DNA from: Baffinella frigidus
Lineage: Eukaryota; Cryptophyceae; Cryptomonadales; Baffinellaceae
DNA: 12,977 nucleotides
Reading direction: 5' to 3'
Assembly (NCBI GenBank): GCA_026770585.1
Contig: MU646838.1
Location: 133,016-145,992 of the forward strand
Shown: positions 12,101-12,977 of the stretch, piece by piece
Layout: every line of letters begins with the position of its first letter
Position numbering within the stretch: the first letter of the stretch is position 1
Made by a program: the position numbers and the translations under genes
The notes under the pieces: generated by a model
The model's database searches: none
Told to the model about the DNA's origin: nothing
The model's input: the letters and a program-made list of their open reading frames with translations, nothing else

Positions 12101-12866
12101 TGCACCGTGGGGCCTGCTGATTGAGGCCAGCAAGGTGGGGAGAGGACTGAGTTGCACAGCGGTTGGTTGGGTGCCTTGGCGGTAGAAGCACCGCTGGATG
12201 AGTGGGCGGCCGTCTGGTGGGGGGCGCCACTCACGTGGGTGGGCATCGGCAGGGCAACGAGGTTTCAGCCTCGCTCGCAGGCTACTGGTACGACCAGACG
12301 CTCTCGCCCCCCCTCAAGTGCGCGGCCATCACGAATCTCACCGCCTGGAAGATCTACGAGTACGGTGTGTATGCGGAGACGCAAGGCGTCGAGGAGTTGC
12401 AGGTGGCGCGCCTCACATACCCACCTGCCACACCTTTCTGACCCAGTCGAGGCACTCGGGAGTCGACACCGTTGAGGCGCAGCCGTGGGTGTTTGAAGCC
12501 CGGGCAAGGCACTGAGGCCGCCACTGTGTTGCGCAAGTCCTCCCGCCCACCCTACTCCGCCTTGGCCTGTAAGGGGTGTGACATCAGACAGACTCGACAG
12601 CAAGGAGGTAAAACCGCCATTACCTCGTCAATGTCGAGGATGAACGCGCCACAATCTGACGGGCCCGACGACTTGGTGCCACACACCTTCAGGCACGACC
12701 TAGGCGCCTCTTGGTGTGGTATGTACACATTCATGGGCAGACGATGACGGGCGATGACACGCGTTCGCAGATCGTTGGCCTGCGGAGCGCGGACGCGCGC
12801 GCAGGAGTGCTCACCATACTCGGAGGCGGCAACGCCATCGCGCACGTCCGCCGCAAGACCAACGCC
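136..12866 (+). CDS. Fibrocystin-L (PKHD1L1)-like G8 / beta-helix protein, 34 exons, partial at both ends
   Basis: This is one multi-exon gene, missing its start and end. Exons are join 136-198, 370-447, 593-682, 892-982, 1162-1310, 1607-1740, 1974-2070, 2335-2504, 2758-2882, 3129-3183, 3410-3506, 3794-3887, 4174-4274, 4579-4683, 4968-5149, 5575-5658, 5926-6141, 6470-6642, 7167-7285, 7456-7665, 7849-7974, 8095-8234, 8654-8741, 8959-9130, 9495-9647, 9862-10266, 10361-10405, 10488-10629, 10752-10911, 11149-11193, 11516-11650, 11875-11958, 12253-12402, 12771-about 12866. The phases agree at every join and no stop occurs in about 1,458 codons. Domains by residue of this partial product: G8-1 end 1-47; connector 48-200; PbH1 module 1 about 202-850; Pro-rich linker about 854-865; G8-2 about 871-1000; connector and insert to about 1235; PbH1 module 2 from there. 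The G8-PbH1-G8-PbH1 order is that of fibrocystin-L; CEMIP and TMEM2 have one G8. In animals fibrocystin-L is a large surface protein with N-terminal IPT repeats and a C-terminal membrane anchor; neither falls in this window. Family assignment is firm from motifs; exact function here is unknown. Confidence 0.88.
209..362 (+). repeat. Telomere-like repeat filling intron 1
   Basis: Degenerate CCCTAAA / CCCTACA / CCCAAAC units on the coding strand, starting about 10 bases after the donor and ending about 7 bases before the acceptor of intron 199-369. The exact word CCCTAAACCCTAAACCCTA is present near the start. Confidence 0.95.
370..447 (+). CDS. Exon 2: end of G8 domain 1
   Basis: Contains LPVFGAKVIACYECTLDIHG, the closing G8 motif (family LP.YG.KVLA...GTLDLHG). 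Joins exon 1 in phase 0 across a telomere-like intron. Acceptor CACCAG, donor CAG|GTCAGT. Only part of a longer open frame here is real; the rest runs through introns. Confidence 0.92.
593..682 (+). CDS. Exon 3: G8-to-helix connector
   Basis: Reads VSWTTLAETAMPGATSIKLM followed by QPVEWPVGSK. WT.LA.TA..G...I.L..PV.W.VG is the block that follows G8 in fibrocystin-L, CEMIP and TMEM2. Acceptor ACCAG, donor AAG|GTTTGC, phase 0 at both ends. Confidence 0.92.
892..982 (+). CDS. Exon 4: connector strand region
   Basis: Starts IAIATTDFESPHSSHTEVAQ, then VESITESGTR. I.IATTDF....TE...V.SI is the family block after the W.VG motif (IVIASTDY...EVR.I). Acceptor CCCGCAG, phase 1 at the 3' end (CGCG|GTTTGC). 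Confidence 0.88.
1162..1310 (+). CDS. Exon 5: connector, includes an extra segment
   Basis: The 3' half reads LTYPHLGEELVLGGRTVAFR and then AE, matching the family L.Y.H.G....... A.V that leads into LLSRNI. The 5' half (VNLRDTRVCHEYSNSGLPKT) is less family-like and carries two of three Cys. Acceptor CCCGCAG gives the right phase (G|TG), but the 5' boundary is less certain than the 3' one. Donor GAG|GTCTCA. Confidence 0.65.
1607..1740 (+). CDS. Exon 6: LLSRNI motif
   Basis: Begins VGLLSRNIVVEGDYDARLCP; VGLLSRNIV..GD is the best-conserved landmark at the entry to the beta helix. Acceptor GGCAG. I place the donor at CCCCG|GTGAGA (phase 2). An alternative donor after CTCTC at 1704 is also phase 2 and would remove 12 residues; the sequence alone does not settle it. 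Confidence 0.8.
1974..2070 (+). CDS. Exon 7: first beta-helix strands
   Basis: Reads CNQFGAQIFLSSPGHESLIG then RMSNMEIRNGGQ. FGA.I.LSS ... G.....N.EIRN.GQ is the family pattern of the first helix turns. Acceptor TGCAG, starts after one base, donor CAG|GTGCAC, phase 0. Confidence 0.88.
2335..2504 (+). CDS. Exon 8: core PbH1 repeats of module 1
   Basis: Contains GRYAIHWHMIGNVKQSFQKN, then CSIHHSWNRGVAIHGVHFLL, then NFAYHAMGH. GRY.IH.HMIG, SIHHS.NR.V.IHG and NFAYH.MGH are near-exact family signatures of fibrocystin-L, CEMIP and TMEM2. Family members usually have HFHM; here it is HWHM. Acceptor GGCAG, donor ACAC|GTACAC, phase 2. Confidence 0.95.
2511..2735 (+). repeat. Telomere-like repeat filling intron 8
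   Basis: Degenerate CCCAAAC, CCCTAAC and CCCTAAA units, purest at about 2640-2710. It fills intron 2505-2757, starting about 6 bases after the donor GTACAC. Confidence 0.93.
2758..2882 (+). CDS. Exon 9: FIEDG.E motif of module 1
   Basis: Reads FFIEDGVEHYNRLEGNLAIK, then TIPSMNLLNTDQTPACFWIV. FFIEDG.E..N.LE.NL and LLNTDQTPA.FWI are family signatures. Joins exon 8 as GH-T-FF across a telomere-like intron. Acceptor CCCAG, donor ACAG|GTTGTC, phase 1. Confidence 0.95.
3070..3119 (+). repeat. 25-bp imperfect tandem duplication before exon 10
   Basis: Two units, 3070-3094 and 3095-3119, both starting AGTGCTGAT and carrying TGGTGAT or CGGTGAT. The second ends nine bases before exon 10 begins at 3129. 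Confidence 0.88.
3129..3183 (+). CDS. Exon 10: short helix-turn exon
   Basis: Reads VNYVINNHAVASRRYGF and completes W with the next exon. N.V..N.A..S..YGFW is the family turn after FWI. The 55-base exon is fixed on both sides by phase (GA at start, TG at end). Acceptor GAGCAG, donor CTG|GTCCTC. Confidence 0.85.
3410..3506 (+). CDS. Exon 11: PVLEFRGN motif
   Basis: Reads FRPERTVTGTSVNTPMKDHP, then INIPVLEFRGNQ. PI..PVLEFRGN.AHS is a family signature; AHS follows in exon 12. Acceptor ATCAG, donor CAG|GTGCCC, phase 0. Confidence 0.9.
3691..3782 (+). repeat. 27-bp repeat, three units, before exon 12
   Basis: Units at 3691-3717, 3729-3755 and 3756-3782. The last two are adjacent and share TGCCG.GCAA.TGGT.ACCC; the first is more diverged and 11 bases apart. 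The array ends 11 bases before exon 12. Confidence 0.85.
3794..3887 (+). CDS. Exon 12: AHSNGKYGLRV motif
   Basis: Reads AHSNGKYGLRVFDIFKPNEA, then SVFQDTFVWRN. N.AHS...YGLRV...F.P is shared by fibrocystin-L and relatives. Acceptor CACACAG sits directly after a repeated 27-base unit. Donor ACG|GTTCTC, phase 1. Confidence 0.92.
4174..4274 (+). CDS. Exon 13: beta-helix strands
   Basis: Reads (G)KAGFTATVVGKVGFDGMIAV, then QNGHVVFEGRENY. Alternating hydrophobic residues with G and N turns fit helix coils, matching family N...G....V....F......N. Acceptor GTGCAG, donor TAT|GTCTTG, phase 0. Confidence 0.85.
4275..4578 (+). other. Intron 13 (304 bp)
   Basis: Starts GTCTTGCCCCCCCC and ends CTGCAG. 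It holds an imperfect inverted pair around 4467-4491 (CACCCTCAAACGCC facing GCGTTTGAGGGTG), which could form a hairpin of about 10 bp. I see no coding or telomere-like content. Confidence 0.7.
4579..4683 (+). CDS. Exon 14: beta-helix continuation
   Basis: Reads VESWDENYIRNALFVDWVPL, then PLAESFGIFEDNFQA. Acidic and aromatic residues with N.. turns; not itself a named motif, but phase 0 on both sides and open. Acceptor CTGCAG, donor GCG|GTTTAC. Confidence 0.82.
4854..4946 (+). repeat. Nested short duplications before exon 15
   Basis: A perfect 22-bp tandem pair at 4903-4924 and 4925-4946 (TTGAGCCCTGTGCTAA...). Just upstream, GGCCTCCTTGTG occurs at 4854 and 4877, with a partial third copy near 4896. 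The block ends about 20 bases before the acceptor. Confidence 0.92.
4968..5149 (+). CDS. Exon 15: GI..P....GGM.I.NVTFVNF motif
   Basis: Contains GILLPWNNQPGGGMSISNVT, then FVNFKNACIRGCAHCGRGGS. A G-rich turn followed by I.NVTFVNF..AC is the family pattern near the C-terminal helix turns. Three Cys within eight residues (C..G..C..C). Acceptor GGCAG; donor at CTCG|GTACCC chosen because its phase 2 gives R-FDQMTFINS with exon 16. Confidence 0.88.
5150..5574 (+). other. Intron 15 (425 bp) with 3'-terminal telomere-like block
   Basis: The first about 360 bases are ordinary sequence, including a TTACTTACTCACTCACTCAC stretch near 5167. The last about 60 bases (about 5514-5573) turn into degenerate CCTAAAC / CCCTGAA repeats and run into the acceptor CACCAG. 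Confidence 0.8.
5514..5572 (+). repeat. Telomere-like block at 3' end of intron 15
   Basis: CCTAAACGCTAAACCCTGAG and similar degenerate units leading into the acceptor CACCAG. The rest of this intron is unrelated sequence. Confidence 0.85.
5575..5658 (+). CDS. Exon 16: DLDGS motif, first half
   Basis: Reads FDQMTFINSSERVLFRHPNE, then AYFHDLDG. F..MTF.NS..R..FR.P.EA...DLDGSLTG is a strong family signature, with the SLTG part in exon 17. Phase 2 at 3' end, donor CGG|GTCTCT. Confidence 0.93.
5926..6141 (+). CDS. Exon 17: SLTG and following Cys-containing region
   Basis: Begins SLTGTGIVESYTRGGTVRGA, completing DLDGSLTG. Later reads GHIFKRMWYHPKTPETWVGK. Two Cys (PGACTPS, SVCEG) fit the Cys-containing loop that follows SLTG in the family. 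Acceptor GGCAG. Donor placed at GCTCT|GTATCC because its phase 2 fits exon 18; TGG|GTCGGC upstream is phase 0 and does not. Confidence 0.85.
6142..6469 (+). other. Intron 17 (328 bp) with CACC-rich and GTGG-rich halves
   Basis: The 5' part (about 6155-6212) is (CCACC/TTCACC)-rich and ends in a run of CAC triplets. The 3' part (about 6349-6430) is GTGG / GATGG-rich, so the halves are loosely complementary. The acceptor-proximal 25 bases (6445-6469) resemble 6334-6358. Confidence 0.7.
6156..6212 (+). repeat. CCACC / CAC microsatellite in intron 17
   Basis: Low-complexity tract built from CCACC, TTCACC and a run of CAC triplets. It reads as poly-His or poly-Thr in spurious frames, which is not evidence of coding. 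Confidence 0.8.
6470..6642 (+). CDS. Exon 18: Cys-rich C-terminal part of module 1
   Basis: Reads CVRPTHQHRVQVDTCQTLQA, then ECNCLPYLKKKWKGHVWLAA and ERYNVFQDLQTYELA. Four Cys, including CNC. No named motif, but the exon is open, phase-compatible and bounded by GGCAG and GCCG|GTGCGT. Confidence 0.78.
6643..7166 (+). other. Intron 18 (524 bp) carrying tandem copies of the next exon's start
   Basis: The 3' two thirds are an array of repeated units. Each has a GCAG acceptor followed by a copy of the start of exon 19 (copies at 6828, 6891 and 7032; true exon at 7167), spaced by sequence such as AACTGAACCGTTTG. A remnant tail with ACTCAGACAG also occurs near 6699. Confidence 0.85.
6828..7211 (+). 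repeat. Tandem array of exon-19 start copies (A, B, C, then exon 19)
   Basis: Copy starts are 6828, 6891, 7032 and 7167, so offsets are 63, 141 and 135 bases. Shared core: AC ATC GTG AGC TTC TCG ... ATG TGG GAC GTG GCA CCC ATG. Copy A reaches TGA within 12 codons. B and C also share the tail CTCTTYACGAACTCAGRCAG, which exon 19 lacks. Confidence 0.88.
6891..6973 (+). other. Candidate alternative exon (copy B)
   Basis: An 83-base segment with acceptor GGCAG and donor CAA|GTAAAC. It is open: DIVSFSIQMWDVAPMDDSTL, then YELRQCRQ. Its start phase equals that of exon 19, and its end phase (0) fits exon 20, so it could replace exon 19 in frame. Joined to copy C or to exon 19 it would shift the frame. 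Use in mRNA is unproven. Confidence 0.4.
7167..7285 (+). CDS. Exon 19: end of module 1, start duplicated upstream
   Basis: Reads (D)IVSFSMNMWDVAPMEDFQIS, then HKFLEWEAADRFGRPMYWQ. Acceptor GCCGCAG, donor CAG|GTTCAG, phase 0. Copy C (7032) is open and in frame with this exon, so a longer exon 7032-7285 is possible; I prefer 7167 because the sequence between looks like repeated intron. Confidence 0.78.
7294..7451 (+). repeat. Telomere-like repeat filling intron 19
   Basis: CCCTGAA, CCTCAAC and CCCTAAA units from about 8 bases after the donor to the acceptor CTCGCAG of intron 7286-7455. Includes several CCCTCAA units in tandem near 7340-7370. Confidence 0.94.
7456..7665 (+). CDS. Exon 20: C-terminal region of module 1
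   Basis: Reads DGGNFNGNQRYPVNYNFNAS, then ELAAGTYGTLKRNTAWASVD and later MAIYVMGNASAGDLAVPMPD. N-rich, G-rich beta-type sequence without a named motif. Both flanking introns are telomere-like. Acceptor CTCGCAG, donor GCG|GTACAT, phase 0. Confidence 0.85.
7671..7846 (+). repeat. Telomere-like repeat filling intron 20
   Basis: Mostly CCCTGAA and CCCTACA / CCCTGCA units covering intron 7666-7848 almost entirely, starting 5 bases after the donor. Confidence 0.94.
7849..7974 (+). CDS. Exon 21: last exon of module 1
   Basis: Reads VVPDSDGYGAVHTLQIRGRS, then SGSNVHREGTFQIKPCKRNG and CW. Acceptor CACCAG, donor TGG|GTACTA, phase 0. The next exon opens with the Pro-rich linker, so the module ends here. 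Confidence 0.85.
8095..8234 (+). CDS. Exon 22: Pro-rich linker and start of G8 domain 2
   Basis: Starts PPPPAPPPPPPDNFFSLWSA, then ESTWANLTGHAANPLNVLKE. LWS...TW is the opening motif of a G8 domain. The Pro run forms the hinge between modules. Acceptor GTGCAG, donor GCG|GTAACG, phase 2. Confidence 0.88.
8235..8653 (+). other. Intron 22 (419 bp)
   Basis: C-rich sequence with loosely repeated CAACCCT / CCACCC words, but not telomere-like. The 13 bases GCAAGGTGGTGGC occur at 8587-8599 and 8635-8647, the second next to the acceptor GGTTAG. This is the only TAG acceptor in the gene model. Confidence 0.7.
8654..8741 (+). CDS. Exon 23: G8 domain 2, inserted segment and V.IP motif
   Basis: Reads FAYTVKEQQNWNSSVPSHYD, then NVWIPSWKK. 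V.IP...K leads into VLLDVSTP in exon 24, the normal G8 order. The part before it is longer than usual for G8. Acceptor TTAG, donor AAG|GTCCGC, phase 0. Confidence 0.85.
8959..9130 (+). CDS. Exon 24: core of G8 domain 2
   Basis: Reads VLLDVSTPILGKIVVEGVLV, then INSTDTISLDAVYIELKGGT and LIIAETDIEGNVVGPFQ. VLLDVSTP.L..I.VEG.L and L.A.YI...GG.L.I are G8 signatures. I end it at CAAG|GCAGCC, a GC donor, because the join gives GPFQGNCTVTLHG. A GT donor at CTTT|GTAACC (exon end 9169) is also phase 1 but would insert 13 residues in this motif. Confidence 0.85.
9131..9494 (+). other. Intron 24 (364 bp), probable GC-AG intron with duplicated acceptor
   Basis: Begins GCAGCC and ends GGTGGCAG. Just before its end, 9460-9484 copies the start of exon 25 (9495-9519) with its own CAG in front; the two are 35 bases apart. 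Nothing else recognisable. Confidence 0.65.
9460..9519 (+). repeat. 35-bp offset duplication of exon 25 start
   Basis: 9460-9484 matches 9495-9519 (GCAAYTGCACMGTGAC...TGCAYGG) at about 20 of 25 bases. Each is preceded by CAG. Using the first acceptor and reading through would meet TGA, because 35 is not a multiple of 3. Confidence 0.9.
9495..9647 (+). CDS. Exon 25: end of G8 domain 2
   Basis: Reads (G)NCTVTLHGTNLLLSAIHGEN, then PRETPGYVVGKEALLMDGGM and LGVMGTFIAK. TVTLHG closes the ITLHG motif; GGMLG... is the final G8 strand (family GG.L.LHG). Acceptor GGCAG, donor AAAG|GTTCCT, phase 1. Confidence 0.9.
9862..10266 (+). CDS. Exon 26: connector of module 2, longest exon (405 bp)
   Basis: Contains SWANLANTSSAGATFVDVAA, VAWEMGAEVVVTATDF, LHLDAPLTFQHFSGEE and VGLLTRNVVIRGEGEG. 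This repeats the layout of exons 3 to 6 (WT.LA..A..G; V.W..G..I.I..TDF; L.L..PL...H; VGLLTRNV) without introns. Acceptor ACCACAG chosen because upstream in-frame TGA at 9831 blocks an earlier start. Donor AACG|GTACGC, phase 1. Confidence 0.95.
10361..10405 (+). CDS. Exon 27: small exon, frame uncertain
   Basis: With phase-1 joins on both sides it reads EGRLHLVGADGQLH. The GTG|TGAG area offers a weaker donor in the right phase (CACC|GTGTGA) and a strong-looking GTGAGT three bases on in the wrong phase. The other frame (LKDGSTLWVLTDNST) looks protein-like but fits neither neighbour. Confidence 0.45.
10488..10629 (+). CDS. Exon 28: Cys-rich insert in module 2
   Basis: Reads VCQNLENSKSCPADCVGPSY, then EYGAAILVAGYTEDFVYCSQ and EQNCESG. 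Five Cys in 47 residues. It sits between LLTRNV and the NVE..GQ strand, where the first module has only FGAQIFLSS. The middle (GAAILVAGY) may be the equivalent strand. Acceptor CACCAG, donor CGG|GTAACC, phase 2. Confidence 0.85.
10634..10748 (+). repeat. Telomere-like repeat filling intron 28
   Basis: CCCAAAC, CCCTACA, CCCTGAA and CCCTAAA units covering intron 10630-10751. The acceptor here is an unusual AAG. Confidence 0.94.
10752..10911 (+). CDS. Exon 29: first helix turns of module 2
   Basis: Reads YRRSFAGHVEMEDVEMRYHG, then QNNLRPSLRFANLPRKAAKS and FVRNVAFNRGYSQ. G.V...DVE...GQ...RP.LRF and S.V.N.AFNRGYS match the family pattern of module 2. The acceptor is AAG (CCCGAAG), after a telomere-like intron. 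Donor CAG|GTGCGC, phase 0. Confidence 0.92.
10996..11014 (-). repeat. Short telomere-like patch, G-rich strand on +
   Basis: TTCAGGGTTCAGGGTTT on the + strand in intron 29. It is short and in the opposite orientation to the six larger blocks. Confidence 0.7.
11149..11193 (+). CDS. Exon 30: short helix-turn exon
   Basis: Reads VVEIDASSEVAVEWS. Following FNRGYSQ this gives the family NRA.VI..S..V.VE turn. Acceptor GGCAG, donor AGT|GTCTCC. A longer version to 11220 (TCC|GTCCGG) is also in phase 0 and adds nine residues. Confidence 0.65.
11194..11515 (+). other. Intron 30 (322 bp)
   Basis: Contains GTGTG- and GAGCGAGA-rich sequence toward the 3' end (about 11395-11512). No telomere-like block. 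Acceptor GAGCAG. Confidence 0.6.
11516..11650 (+). CDS. Exon 31: helix strands of module 2
   Basis: Reads VVNNTLLISSIFWNTHRGAI, then QGKGLANAKINAMIGAVHVE and SASAK. N.LL..SIFW...G.I...G..N.KI..N.. fits the family turn after NRA.V. Acceptor GAGCAG, donor AAG|GTATCT, phase 0. Confidence 0.87.
11875..11958 (+). CDS. Exon 32: VAGSE..GF...G.PC motif
   Basis: Reads VLDVVVAGSERSGFSGKGVP, then CGDALRFQ. The family has VVAGSE..GF...G.PC at this site; the conserved Cys is present. Acceptor GGGCAG, donor CAG|GTCGCT, phase 0. Confidence 0.92.
12253..12402 (+). CDS. Exon 33: GN..H..LAGYW and aW....YG motifs
   Basis: Reads GNEVSASLAGYWYDQTLSPP, then LKCAAITNLTAWKIYEYGVY and AETQGVEELQ. GN...SLAG.W and C..I...TAWK...YGIY are family patterns. 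The acceptor at GGCAG (12252) is chosen over CTCGCAG (12290) because only it keeps phase 0. Donor CAG|GTGGCG. Confidence 0.92.
12403..12770 (+). other. Intron 33 (368 bp)
   Basis: Starts GTGGCG and ends TTCGCAG. No telomere-like block. GATGAC appears twice near the acceptor (12742 and 12752). Nothing else recognisable. Confidence 0.65.
12771..12866 (+). CDS. Exon 34: start, 3' end unresolved in poly-C
   Basis: Reads IVGLRSADARAGVLTILGGG, then NAIAHVRRKTNA. (L)..IVGL.. is the family strand after the previous exon. No GT donor precedes the poly-C run at 12865. The frame stays open through it as Pro codons, so the exon may end inside or after the C tracts, or homopolymer length may be misread. 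Confidence 0.75.
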
Positions 12867-12977
12867 CCCCCCCCCCCCCCCTTGTTCGTGGGACGGTCGG
12901 ACCCCCCCCCCCCCCCCCCCCCCCCCCCGCCCGGCCTCGCCACTTGCGTACCCCCCCCCCCCCCCCCCCCCCCCCCC
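12865..12977 (+). repeat. Poly-C tracts at window end
   Basis: C runs at 12865-12881 (17), 12902-12928 (27) and 12951-12977 (27 to the end of the window). The short spacers between are unique sequence. The complementary strand is poly-G and could form G-quadruplexes. Confidence 0.95.

Noticed and set aside
12291-12366. Shorter exon 33 starting at the CTCGCAG acceptor and ending at TACG|GTGTGT
   Set aside because: It breaks phase with exon 32 and would drop GNEVSASLAG and GVYAETQGVEELQ, which match the family.
1-12977. Transposon, tRNA, rRNA, CRISPR or bacterial operon
   Set aside because: No transposase motifs, terminal inverted repeats, RNA gene signatures or regular repeat-spacer pattern were seen. 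The local repeats are all within introns of one gene.

Overview
The window is eukaryotic nuclear DNA, not bacterial. It carries one large gene on the + strand, cut into about 34 short exons, and both ends of the gene lie outside the window. No single long ORF holds it. I recovered it by finding conserved protein blocks bounded by AG (acceptor) and GT (donor) and requiring reading phase to agree across all joins. Joined this way, exons from 136 to about 12866 give about 1,458 codons without a stop. The product is a fibrocystin-L (PKHD1L1)-like extracellular protein: end of a first G8 domain, a right-handed beta-helix (PbH1) module, a proline-rich linker, a complete second G8 domain, then most of a second PbH1 module.

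Layout: 136-447 end of G8-1; 593-1740 the G8-to-helix connector; 1974-5658 the first beta-helix core; 5926-7974 its C-terminal part; 8095 onward the Pro-rich linker and G8-2 (to about 9647); 9862-10629 second connector with a Cys-rich insert; 10752-12866 second beta-helix, unfinished at the window edge. The last 113 bases are dominated by runs of 17, 27 and at least 27 C.

The introns are the unusual part. Five (199-369, 2505-2757, 7286-7455, 7666-7848, 10630-10751) are filled almost from donor to acceptor by degenerate CCCTAAA / CCCTGAA repeats resembling TTTAGGG-type telomere DNA. A sixth (5150-5574) has such a block only at its 3' end. All six carry the C-rich strand on the coding strand. 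A second theme is local duplication next to splice acceptors, sometimes including the start of the exon. The clearest case is the intron before the exon at 7167, with three extra copies of that exon's start, one of which (6891-6973) looks like a usable alternative exon. Intron 9131-9494 is best read as GC-AG. Donors have little conservation beyond G|GT.

Organism: a protist or alga with dense introns and GC-rich DNA. TTTAGGG-type telomeres occur in plants, green algae, apicomplexans and chromerids, dinoflagellates and oomycetes. Fibrocystin-L-like G8 proteins are known from animals and several protist groups. An alveolate-type alga fits both, but this is inference. I saw no tRNA, rRNA, transposase, CRISPR, promoter or minus-strand gene that I could support.
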